Made by a program: the position numbers and the translations under genes
The notes under the pieces: generated by a model
The model's input: the letters and a program-made list of their open reading frames with translations, nothing else
The model's database searches: none
Told to the model about the DNA's origin: nothing
NCBI GenBank assembly: GCA_021014325.1
Contig: CM037462.1
Coordinates: forward strand, 6,108,318 to 6,172,317
Length of the DNA: 64,000 bases
DNA from: Plazaster borealis
Taxonomy: Eukaryota > Echinodermata > Asteroidea > Forcipulatida > Labidiasteridae
Direction: 5' to 3'
Shown here: in pieces, positions 47,043 to 58,671 of the stretch
Layout: every line of letters starts with the position of its first letter
Position numbering within the stretch: position 1 is the first letter of the stretch

Positions 47043-49200
47043 AAGGAGCAAGGCAAACTCTTTATCAATTTCAGAGTGCGGTGTGTTAATTGTACCCTCT
47101 GATGATTGATCAACTGATGAATATGTACAGCTAGGCTGTATGCCCCGCCCACAATGTGGCAGATGTTATTTGGTAGAGCTTGACTAACTCTCTCATTTAG
47201 CATCTAGCATTTGGCAAGGAAGGGGAGATCAGTGAATGGATCTGTACATTAATTAGGAGTGTTCCTCAAGTGTATACTTCTAATGTACATCTGCAACTAA
47301 CATCACAGGATCGCGATGAAACTCAAATATCTTGAAAGATTCTGGTAGCATCGGGGTGCATGTCTGGTTCGGCTCAGGGCCATTCACCACCACCCCCCCC
47401 CCTGTACAACCCATCCAGAACCAACTGCAGAAAGACATTTTTGTGTCACTCCGATAACTGATATGGAATTCAACTATTGTTGAAATCATCTTATTTCTTA
47501 ACAATGATGTATGCATGCATTATTTAAATGTGCTTAATTGTCTTTTTAAAATGATGGTTTCTAATCAAATGTATATTATTATACATTTTGTAGATGAGCT
47601 GATTTTATTACCCAAAAAGAGTATTAACACAAATTATACCTGAAGAACTTACTGTGCCATTTAATAATAATGCTGATTGTTTTTACTGACAATTAGTTGT
47701 AAAAGATTTTTGAGATGAATCACATTCCTAGAGTGCTACATAGTACAATTGATTATGTTAATAAGCAGAATGTTTGACCAGCATTTCCTAGGAAATATGG
47801 ACTTTAATGTACTAATGTGTGTATGTGTATCACATTCTTCAAAGACTTAACTTTCTAAAAGAAAGGTACAATATTGAGGGGGTTTTAGCATGTATTCCAC
47901 TGTTTCCTTAAGTATTATCATGACATTAAACCCTGTGATATGTCAAATCCAGAAGTTATTCAATGATCATGTTTTTTAGCCAGAAAATTCTCCATGATGA
48001 TAATTGGTTAATTTGGTAAAAAGGAAAATGTGTTTTCAAGGTAACTGTTGATTTTGTTCGTACATAACAGTTGATGTTGTTTAAGATGGAATCCGTCAGA
48101 GAATATTGGAGAAGCTGGATCATCTGTGATTTAGGTTGGCCTTTGAGCATTAGATCTGGATTATTATTATTATTTATATATATATATATTTTAGAAGAAT
48201 AATAACAACGTTGTCCCTTTCTTAAAATGCAAATACTGTAGACCCCTTGATGGGGGACACACATTACATCTACCTTTTGTGACAATTGAGGGGCAAATTA
48301 CATGAAGGTTTTGTTGAGTGTAAACGGTTGCAACTTCATGCTCCAAAGATGATGCAAACTCCTTCAAAATCATACATGAACATTTACACAGCAATTTTGT
48401 CCCAAAATGTTTTGAAACAGGGTTCTATATCATCGTCTTCAAGGAGTATTTAAATTCATATGATTTGTATTCAACTGAATGTTTGTTTATTCTCATTGTT
48501 CAAGTTGTGATCAAAGTTAACATTCAACAACATTCTTGAAGGGGAGAGCCACTTAGAGTCAGTAGATTTTGTTTATTTTTGGAAAAGATCTAAAGGTGCC
48601 TAATAAGGGAAAACATCAACCTTCTTGAATGATTTTCTCCATAAAGGCTCATCTGTGAAATGGATGCATCTAAATCTTGACCCCGTCAGTATTTTTCAGT
48701 TGTGAATCTACACACGACTTTTCATTTGTGGATGAAAGTATTTACGATCATACGTGAAGCAAATTTCATGTAACAAATTATATTATTTATGTTTATCTCT
48801 ATTATTCAGATGAATATTTATACCAGTATTTATATATAGAGCTCTAATGAAGTAATATTTATGTATGTATTTCGGATATAAATTCAGTGTTTGTTTCAAA
48901 TGACGATTACAGGAAGAGAATTACTGCCAATTAATTTGGAATAATAGTTATGTAAATTGACAATGAAAATCATGAAGGTCAACGAGACAACTGATTAATT
49001 TTTTAAAAAATTCAAACAAGCAAACTAACAAAAAAAACATCGGAAGCAAAATATTGAAAAATATTAACTGTACCATTTTCAGATGGTGACTAAAGACAAA
49101 GTTATATCACTTTGTGTTTATTTTCAATTGGCCTAATATACTGTAGATGTAAAGTGTGAATTATCAAATCAATTATTTCAAAAACTAGTAAAATAAAATG
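47043..49200 (+). other. Probable GADD45 3'UTR with AU-rich cluster
   Basis: AT-rich sequence after the stop with no other gene. Four ATTTA pentamers fall within about 80 nt at 48,784-48,865, an AU-rich-element pattern. A polyadenylation hexamer AATAAA lies at 49,192-49,197. Whether the transcript extends this far is not known. Confidence 0.45.
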
Positions 49201-51490
49201 AAACTATTTTATAACAAATTATAAAGCGTTCAACGAGTGGTTTATTCCTAAGAAAATGTTGATAATGGCTTTAGAACTGCAGCTATTGTTATACAACTTG
49301 TTGGATTTTCGTATACAGATGAACACCGTCTGACCATGCTTGAGGCTACTGTCGCACCCCGACCTAACCCAAACCATATCACACCACTGCCTACTAGATT
49401 TTATCCTCCGCCGAGTTTTCCCCCGCCCCAATACGGTCAATACACGGACTGAAGGAAGTTGAGTCAAAAGTGGGCGCTATATCTAAACGAAATTTCTTTA
49501 AACTTCGCGGTGGTATCGGGCACAGGATCAACGGGAGACCATATATAACCTATGTGACCTACATCAATTCAAGTGAGATAAATACCACGTGTTTAGAACA
49601 ATGAAAATCGGTGCTCTCTGTGATGACGGGCCTGGGCATTTATTCTTTTGGTGTTCTAAGGAAAGCTAGTAGGCCTATCCTACACCCCTGTCAAATTACA
49701 ATCCAATTGATTGCATAAGATTTCGAAGTTGAATGGATGGCGTGAATTGATCATTTTCTTTTCTTTTCCCCCTTCAACCAACGCAGCCCAATTGGAAAGC
49801 AATTTCATTGGTTTGAATGTTTTACGTTGAATAAAATAATTTGACAAATCGGTTCGACTCAATGGGTAGACCTAATAGTTTATTGATTGGAAATAGCTGG
49901 AATTTAGAATTTTTTCCAATTGGAGGTTCACCTGGCGAAATATTTCCCAGGGGAAATTCTATTTCCCGACAATGTCCAATTTGAGCTTACACATTCAAAT
50001 TGGAATTGAATAATGTCCAATTGGTGCTTACAGACTAAAAGTTTGACTTTTTCGGGTATCGTAGGAGGTTCTGTATACAAGGCGACCCCGAAATCGGGGC
50101 AAATCTTTTACCTCTCTGCGCGCGATGTAAACAGTCCCTAGATTAGATACAATTTTTTGTGGTTTGACTTGACAAGCAAAGAGTCTCCTCTCCTTTCGAC
50201 CAAAACTTAGAAACATGTAAGGCTCCACTGGTTAGTTGCACTTGTAAATGCAAAAAGTTGTGGTATTTTAGGCGTTTCTACAAGGTACAAAAATATGTCA
50301 TACTGTCGGGGCCATACAAAAAAATTGCCCACCGAAAAAGTTTCATCAAACACTTTTTCAATTCACGATTCACGATGATCAAATCATGTGACTGAACATT
50401 CTGCTGAGCATTCGGGGGGGGGGGGGGTACAGAGGCTTAAAGAAGCCATGTGCCTTATATAATTTTTTAATAGTCTGGAGATTTTGTTTTGTAACCCTCA
50501 TGTCATTATTATTATTATATTAATATCAAAATTTAAACATCGGTTTGGTGATTCAATTATATTGTAAATGTTAAGAAACATAAAAAGACACAAAACTAAA
50601 TAAAAATCAGATTTGAAAGCCAAGAATTATTTACACTTTGGTTGTTTAGGTTTTTTTGTGTTTTTTTCGCAGATTAATTACCATGGTAATTTTTAAAATT
50701 AAATAAAAAATATTTTGAATAAAATGAAGACAACTGCTGGCTATAGAGTCATACACAAAGTCTCACAGAACACTTGTAGTCACTTATGTTTCTTCCACGT
50801 ATGGCTTCACACCATACTTTCTTGCCTTGTAAAACAGGTAAAACTCAAAACAAATGGGACGCTATTGAAGTCATGGAAGATCGGTGCGTGGTGTGAAAGT
50901 TTCAATGTCCATCAAGTTTTAATATGTTTGAGTATGTTTGCATACTTCTTATAAACAAAGGAAGCCAATTAGGGCATCAGTTGATGGGATCATCTTTGTT
51001 TTGTTTTAAGTCATCTAAGATCGGTGCGTGGTGTGAAGGTTTCAATGTCTATCAAGTTTTAATATATGTTTGCATACTTCTTATACACAAAGGAAGCCAA
51101 TTAGGGCATCAGTTGATATATGGCATCATTTTTGTTTTGTTTTCTTCAAAGAAAAAACTATGGTAGGCCCTACCCCAAAAACCGGCGACTGTAGAATATA
51201 GGCCTATCAAACACATTGTTTAAAATATTTTTGTGTTTAGGCCTACTTCTGTACAAACAATTATTAGGCTACCCTTCTGTTTGCAAAGCATTTTGTGGTT
51301 TCACCAAAATGTAAAAAAAATGTACTTTTACTGTTAAATGTTTGATTTAAATTTGAAAAAAATGGACAAGCAAGCTCATCAAAAAAGTAAACCCTTTCAC
51401 TGATGCAACGTATGATTTTTTGTCTTGAAATAATTATTCGTCTTGTGACATTTTTTTAAATAGCGCCCCCATGTGTTTTTCTAATGGTAA
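49200..51490. other. Intergenic spacer with a 140-bp tandem duplication
   Basis: No gene recognised. At about 50,877-51,150 a segment beginning gatcggtgcgtggtgtgaa is present twice with a 140-bp period. A poly(G) run lies at about 50,415. Minus-strand open frames of 60-80 codons show no family features. Confidence 0.55.
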
Positions 51491-51502
51491 AAATGAGTCA
51501 AT

Positions 51503-54101
51503 ATGGCGTCTAGGCATTGCTGTGTTCCTCACTGTCCGTCGGATGATCGGAAGAGAATAATTCATAAAAACTACAAGGTTTCTTTTCACACATTTCCAAA
51601 GGAAGAGAAACTTCGAAATGCTTGGATAACAGCAATACACGGGGAGGCGGGGAAACATTTCAAGGTATGTTTTTGCACTGATCCCGACCTCTCGTTTGTT
51701 TACTTCCTAAAATTATTTTGTAAATCTGAAATGCAAATACTAATATTTGTTACTTTCTAGTTGGTTCTAAATAGTAAACAATCTTGATTGCAGTTGAGTT
51801 AGTCAGTTTGAAATTAAATGCTTTCTTCCTCTATGGTCAGTATCTTACCATAGACGTTTTTTCAAATACTGACTGGTTGTTAAAACTCATAAAAAGATAC
51901 CCGTGAAGGAAAGGGATTGGAACAGTCACTTATTCCATGCTTGTATCTTTTCCCTTCCACACAGTCAGTCGGTCAGTGCTTTTCGACAGAGAGATTGTGC
52001 GAAATCAACCGTCTCAACCAGGCAGTATTTATGATGGAGAGTTTGTGGAGAGGGGCTTGTCTATTGGCCTGCAAGGCACCTTCCCGTTTTTAAAATGTTG
52101 TTGTTTCGTAGACATTTCAAGTTCCAGGATCTCATTTCGGCTGTTTGTTCTTTGCTTATCAGATTCATGACAGAAATACTGTAGTATGCAGTAAACATTT
52201 TGCAGAAGATGACTTGCAGCGGTCATTTACAAGACGCAAACAGTTAGTAAGACATGGTGCCATTCCACAAGTCTTTGATTGGTCCAAGGGTGAGGAGCTT
52301 CCACTAAAGAAATCATCTCTTAAAAGAAACGTTTTCCAAGTGTCTGAGTAAGTAGTTTTCATTTATTCAAACAGTTAGCTTTCTCAGCAATCTGTTCAAA
52401 ATTCAAATTTTTCTGTGTCAAAGACAGTTTGCAAAGTGAAAACATTAGAAATACTACATTGCTGTACCAGCTGTTACCATGTGTAATGGTAGATGAGGCC
52501 TGCAACGGACGCCATGGAGGCCATGGCCTCTGTTGCCCCTGGTCTTGGCCTTGGTGCCCCTGTTTCCCATAGGGCCTATACTTTACAGTTTTCCAATGGA
52601 AGTACCCTTTGCAAAATGAAAATGGCCTTGCCCTCTTAACAATGAAATTCCAGGCCTGGTAGATTGCTGTAGGGACCCTCTTTTTGTTCAAGAATGTGGG
52701 CACGAAGCCATTCAAACCATCATTCACAATTTAAATTGCTTTTTTTTTGCAAAGTGGTGTATTTTTTCCATGTATTGTGTACTCTCAAGGTATGCCTTAG
52801 CCTATATTAGTTGAAACTGAATGTACAAGTTTTGGAGAGAAACAAAAAGCTATTTCAACCTTGAGAGTTGAGAGTACAGGGTTTTGTGAAATTATTTTGC
52901 TTAACTGTGTATACAGAGTATCTTATAAATAGATGTGTTTACTGTTTGTGTTTCTTTTGTTTACAGAGTGAATGCTGATACCGAGATGGAGAAAACACCT
53001 TCATATATGTATGTACCCACAGAGGCAGATGAAGAAAACACTCCACTGGAAAAGCTTTATCAGGACCATGATTACACAATGAAAGATTATGCTTTTCTAA
53101 CAATTGAAGAACGCTTAGAAGCAGCAGAGAAATACGTTGATGAACTTGAGGCCAAAATATTGGGTCTGCAGTCCCAGCGGTTTTGTCTGGAGAGATTCTC
53201 TACAAACCCAGATCTGATCTCATTCTATACAGGGTTTGATAGCTATGAATTGTTATGTAATGCCTTTGATGCCCTCCAGCCAACAGCAGACATGGCGACA
53301 CAGTTACTTCAGCTACGATACAATATAGATTGTGAAACAATCAGTTGTGAGGAATTGGGTGAAGAAAGTATTCCTCTTATTGACCAATTTTTCCTTTTTT
53401 TGGTGAAAGTGAAGCAGGGTTCAGATGATATGGATTTAGCTATTCGTTCTGGTTTGAGTGCTTTCTCCGTCGGTCGTATTATCCACATCTGGGCTAATTA
53501 CTTGTGTACTTTTTTAAGCTCTCTACCAATATGGCAATCACATTCTGAGATTTTAGAAAGCGCACCAGAGTGCTTTAGTGCTGCTAATAGTACAGCTAGA
53601 GTCATATTAGATTGTGTAGAGATAAAGACAGAAAGTGTGGCCATGGACCCCAGTGATCCACAATGTCAGTCATTAACTACACAAACAACACTTAAAGGCC
53701 TAATTGGAATGACACCAACAGGTGGAGTGTCTTTTGTCGGCCCTTTATTTGCAGCCCCTGTATCAAACAGAGACATCACCATAAAGTCACATATCATTCA
53801 AATGCTAGACTGTGGTGACCAAGTAATGGTGGTCAAAGACTTCCATATTGAAGGTGATCTTGCAGATGTAGGAGCAACACTTGTTCATATTCCAGCTTTT
53901 GTGAACTATAGCACGTCAAGTCTCTCATCTGAAGAAGTAGAAGAGGCAGAGAAAACTCTTCATCTAATAACTCATGTGGAACAGGGTTTGCAAAGAATAA
54001 AGGATTATCATGTATTTAATGGTGTTATTCCGGCCAATATGGCCGAACAACTATGGACTGTATGTTGCCTCCTTACAAACTTCATGTTTCCGCTGTATTG
54101 A
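51503..54101 (+). CDS. THAP zinc finger protein with Harbinger-type DDE nuclease domain
   Basis: Three exons: 51503-51664, 52163-52347, 52967-54101; 1,482 nt, 493 aa, TGA. N-terminal THAP DNA-binding domain (residues 1-92): C6/C7 and C11, the HTFP motif, NAWI, then VCSKHF giving C63 and H66, and GAIPQVF at the end. Next come a helical charged region (IEERLEAAEKYVDELEAKIL) and the segment FSTNPDLISFYTGFDSYELL common to this class. The C-terminal half matches the DDE_Tnp_4 fold: LDCVEI (Asp 331), KGLIGMTPTGGVSFVGPLFA, VVKDFHIEGDL (Asp 407) and THVEQGLQRIKDYHVF (Glu 454). All three acidic residues are kept. The large last exon and THAP-DDE layout suggest a transposase-derived gene, either host-adopted or a recently mobile element. 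No flanking inverted repeats were seen. Confidence 0.9.
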
Positions 54102-55190
54102 CATTTGTGAACTCTCAAGCAAATGCTTTATTTATGAGGGATTTTAAATACAATTTTAATCTTAATGGTAGGGTCATAGATTGGTGAGAAGCACTGTTGA
54201 TAGCATAAACTATTTTGATAAGGGTTTCCCTTCGAAGTATGGTTTGGATATTTTTTCACCCCAAAGTATTTGAATCTGAGAAACGATTCACGCATAAATC
54301 ATCTTTCAGATTTCTGGGGGTTGGTGTCCATTCGCAAAAGCTACGGCCAGAGGTGTGGTTGGTACCCTCTGTCACATCGCTAAACATGGATGTATGGATT
54401 CGATGCTTATGTGAAAATACTGTGACAAGTTTTGCTCAGCGAGTAGAAACTGTATTCAGCTGAAACTTTCACATGTTATTTTTATTGTATCTTTCTTTTA
54501 ATGTTACCTATAAAGCAACATTACGTTGACAAAAACCAATTTATGACCCTACCTTTAACCAAGTCAAGCTCTTGCTATTGGATCAAGGAAGCTGCACAGG
54601 GTATCCCAGAGTCTGTCAAAGAACCTCTCTTCCTTCACTTCAAATACTTGTTCATCCTTTATTTCAGAATATATATCTATATTTATAAATAATGTGCATC
54701 CAAAGCTTGTATCTAATTTATTCATGTGTATTTTTTAACATTCCTAGAATGAAAGGTATTACTGTTAGCGACTTTCACACATGGTCATCCCAAATAGACA
54801 TCTATCTTGCCCTAGAAGCAGCAGTAAAATTGTAATTTTGCAGACATAGATAGAACTAAATTATGCTCAACAACTCAATGTGAAAGTTATGAGTCCCTAT
54901 TAAAACTCTTCCAAATTGGGATTATTGGAAGCTGGTAATCAAAGCGAATGACACAGTTCAATTATTGATCCACAAAGCTTCAATAAATCCCTCAGGCCCT
55001 TTGCTACTGTATTATCAAGTGTATACACTGCAATGCAGTGTTCTGCATTGTTCAACATAAATTATTGTTCTTTTTCTAAAGAACTTCCTTGGGGGATGGG
55101 GGTCCATTGTTCCTATTGAGATTACCTTATGGGGTTTATTGTTCTGGACTCTTGCATTTGTTGACCTAGTAAATCAAGGACTTTGTTATC
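54102..55190. other. 3' flank of the THAP gene
   Basis: AT-rich sequence with no gene. AATAAA at 54,982-54,987 is a candidate polyadenylation signal about 880 bp after the stop; a nearer signal was not obvious. Confidence 0.4.
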
Positions 55191-56260
55191 CCATTATTTG
55201 ACCTTGACTTTCTGAGAGACGTCCTCATTGGTTTTGTATCTGAAAGCAAAGCGAGGACGTCCTTATTAACTCTGGCTGTCAAAACACACACCCGGATCCA
55301 TTTTGTTGTCCACCCACCCCAGAGCTTTTGGTGCTCAATATTGTGGCGAAACGACGGCCAGTGAGATTATTGATTAAATTACTTACCTTAAGATTAATGG
55401 TACAGTCCAGCAGAGCAGTAGGCTGGAGTACGGCATGCGAGAATGCAGCGTGCTTGCGCTGTCTGACGGCCGCCGCAAGCCAAGTGCGTGCAGCGAAAGT
55501 GCATGAGTAGCGCGGCGTGCGGGAGAAAGTTTTTAGGGAGTTCATGTCAAGCCTTGGAAGTGGTGAGTACACTTTTAGTTTAGCGCTGTGTGTGCAGTGC
55601 GGAATTGTGTGAGGGGTTGTTTCATTCACTGTAGAGTATATGGTGAGGTGCCTTTTGAGGAACCTTGGGTTGTACTCAGTGTGTTGAATGTGAGGTAGCA
55701 GATTGGAATTGTGGGCCTGTGAACCCGTTGTTGCGTGGTTACGCACGGTTTTAGTGCGAGAAAGGCCCCGGGTATTTCTGCTCGGACCCCCTGGGAAACT
55801 ACCGGTAGTCTTGGAAAGACTAGCCGTGCTCACGGTGGTGTTTAGGACCGTGTAGTTGAGTGTACACGAAAGCGATCACCTGAGGTAGCCCGCCTCACGG
55901 AGGAATTGCTTGGGAACAGTCACGTTGTATTTTGGGGTAGTTGTTTAATAATATCAGAGTGAAGTTGTTTATTAAGTACTGGCCCTACCTCGTAGGTGGA
56001 GGTTATTATAAAAGTGATTTAGTGTGTGATTTATATTGTGATTTGTAAGTGTTCTGATCATTTGCCAGGGACAGAGAGCCTCCGTTGAGGGAGGAAGTTA
56101 TTAAATAAACCATTTGATTTGCTGCATTTAGTTTGTCGACTATTTCTTATTTCATTTCGGATCCTGTGTAGTTGTTATCAAATCGGGACGGTACAATTCA
56201 GTCCCAACGGATCATTCCCTAGCCGCTCAGGGTTTTTCCGGTCAGGCCGTCCGAAGCCAG
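55190..56260 (+). other. GC-richer block, possible solo LTR
   Basis: Higher in CpG than its surroundings, with a short direct repeat (gagacgtcctcattgg / gaggacgtccttatta) near the start and aataaaccatttgatttgct near the end, as in a long terminal repeat. Neither LTR ends nor target duplication could be fixed. A 184-codon minus-strand open frame (55,279-55,833) shows no family resemblance and probably reflects base composition. Confidence 0.25.
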
Positions 56261-57228
56261 CGCCTCCCTAGGTAGCTGCCTATAGTCAAGCAACTTCTTG
56301 CTAAAGGGGGCGTTGCGCGACAATATGTGGCATGGTGACCCCCTCCCCCCAAATGTGTCTTTATTGTGTTCTGGGAATCTGGGAATCTTCTGGGAACATT
56401 AAGGGGAAAAACCCTCTGCCACATATCGGGCATGGTCCCCTGAGGGATACATTGCAGGTCTTGCCCGCTATTCGCATTATGGAATGGAAACTTGGAAACT
56501 GGTGGAGAAACATTGATTTTATTTAAAAATCATATTTTTAAAGTTCAATATTTTTCGTCTTAAGTTTTGTTTGTAATTATTTGTTTGTAAGCTGTTGCAA
56601 TCAGCATGCATTAATTTGTACAAACAAGTTGTTAAATCCCTGAATGTAAAACACCATTCACAACTTCTTATTACAACTACTAAAGTACTATTTGCCGGCA
56701 GGTTACCTTCCTAACTAAGCCTACCCCCAGCCTTATCAATGGCTGTGATTTGGCTCCGTTTTAACCTCTCTTTTTTTCTGAAATACACCGTCGCAATTAT
56801 TTGAAATTGAAAGAAAATTATGTTTACAGCTCGACTGACCCATAGTTATTGGAAATGCTGCCTGGCAAAATTGTTTGTATTGAATTCAGAATGATAGTCC
56901 CCTTCATACACATTAGCACACCTTGTACCGTGATTGTAGCAAAGAATAAAGCTTGTCAAATACGAAACCAGCAATGATTTGTTCTAACGCCTTTACAGGC
57001 ATGAGAATCTTCCTGTTTAAACAGGAATTCCTGTTTTTTCCCTTTCAAATTTGAGGTCTTTTAGTTCAGTGTGAATTTGATATAAAATTTGGGGGTTGAG
57101 TTGTAGGGGGTATACATTTGGATTGCGCTAATCCTTCTTCTCTAATCAGAAATTGTGAGTTTACCCATTTTACCTTTGTAATCGTATATCGCAGATCGAC
57201 ACACTGTTCATGAAAAAACAGCATGTTA
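56260..57228. other. Intergenic spacer
   Basis: No gene or clear repeat recognised apart from the duplicated words gtggcatggt / gggcatggtc at about 56,327 and 56,428. Confidence 0.45.
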
Positions 57229-58110
57229 AAGGGACACGTTGCCTTCGGGTTGGGCGCTGTTGGGCGCTTTTGGGCTATAACAAGCGTTTGATGTATAATG
57301 AGCACGGTCGGGAAGATGTTTAAAAAGTAGAATATAATTATCCACACAAACGTGCCTTAGAAATGCTTCGCTTTTGCTCACTTTCGCGAAACAAACGCTC
57401 CGCCATTTATGGGAGTCAAGATTTTGACTCCCATAAATGGCGGACAAATTCTATTAGTCTTATTTCCAGTCGCAGCTGTTGAACTACGACTGAGCAATTA
57501 TTTTATTAAAAATGTTACGATTACCATCTGTTTATTGTATTCCAATAAATATCCAACACCGAGCTGAATCTAGCACAGTATTGGGCCCGATATAGCCAGC
57601 CAGCGATTAGAACACATGCAGTACAGGGAGGTGAACCAAATGTGATAGTTTGTCTCCTCCCTGTACTGCATGTGTTCTAATATTCTGAATATGCGGCTGG
57701 CCGTTTCGCAAATACGCGGCTGGATATTTCGGACCCAATACTGAGCTAGCTTTAGCTCGGTTTACAAGTTGCGAGCGAGGTAGAAAATGAGATTATTACC
57801 CGGTTTTCATCTGACCATAGAGCAAGGAGATCTGACTGGTTTAGGCCTACCAGGCCACTGACTACGGCACTAGCGTAACGACTGTTCGTCGCGCATTTTG
57901 CCCATTACATGGACGGTGGTATTTACGGCTGGAACGTTTCGCGGGGCAGATCTCGGGGTCAGATGGCAATGTTTGTTTTTTTTAATCACCATTCACTAAT
58001 TATAACACATTAAAGGCATGTTATTGCACGAACAACTCTTAATAAGGATATGGAACACTTCCAAACAGCAAAATTTCTTGAGATTTTAAGGCAACGTGTT
58101 CCTTTAACAA
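57229..58110. mobile_element. Composite foldback element with nested palindromes
   Basis: Outer ends ttaaagggacacgttgcctt and aaggcaacgtgttcctttaa match the MITE at 17,945-18,340. Inside are two palindromes: actcccataaatggcgg with its mirror at 57,400-57,445, and about 57,580-57,755, where gaacacatgcagtacaggga is mirrored. The second appears to be an element inserted into the first. Confidence 0.75.
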
Positions 58111-58671
58111 TTGCCGCCCGGCTTCCATTAGTCTTGGTTCCAAGACGCTCCAGTTACTGTGTACTCACGAAAACCTAATCGCTATCTAAACCGCAATCAC
58201 CCACGGACATGCATTTTTGGCGTTCCATTTTTCAGATTTTTTTCGTACGAAATAGATTTCCTGTTTTTTCATAATCGCCCATTCTCATGCCTGCTTTTAT
58301 CTGTTATTTTATTAGGAATTGTTTGTGACAACAGGACAGGTGTACCAATAATATCCATCGACTGGCACCGGTCCGATGGTTCGAAGTTTTGAGTCACCCG
58401 GAGTTGTATTCAAGTTTTCTCCCTTTTTGTTGTACTTGGGGGCTTGAGCGCCCTATAAAACCCGCGCTATTTAGGGACTAACAACAGATGGCGCCCTGCG
58501 TGTTTCTTGTTGAATGTGGTAACTCGCCGTGTCGTTTTAACCAGAAACTTTTAGATATTGAAGTCGGGGTACAAGACACCAATTTTCAACATGGAAGCGC
58601 CCATCGATCGAAACGACATACTCTTCACCACTTAACTCTGAACCTGATCCTAAAACACCAAGATTTGCAAG

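Noticed and set aside
51937..52170. Open frame in the first THAP intron (VSRSVLFDREIVRNQ) as an extra exon.
   Set aside because: It would separate GKHFK from IHDRNTVVCSKHF within the THAP fold; direct joining of exon 1 to 52,163 gives a normal THAP domain.
55279..55833. A 184-codon minus-strand open frame.
   Set aside because: It lies in a CpG-rich block, shows no domain or splice signals, and its composition looks like antisense of a repeat.
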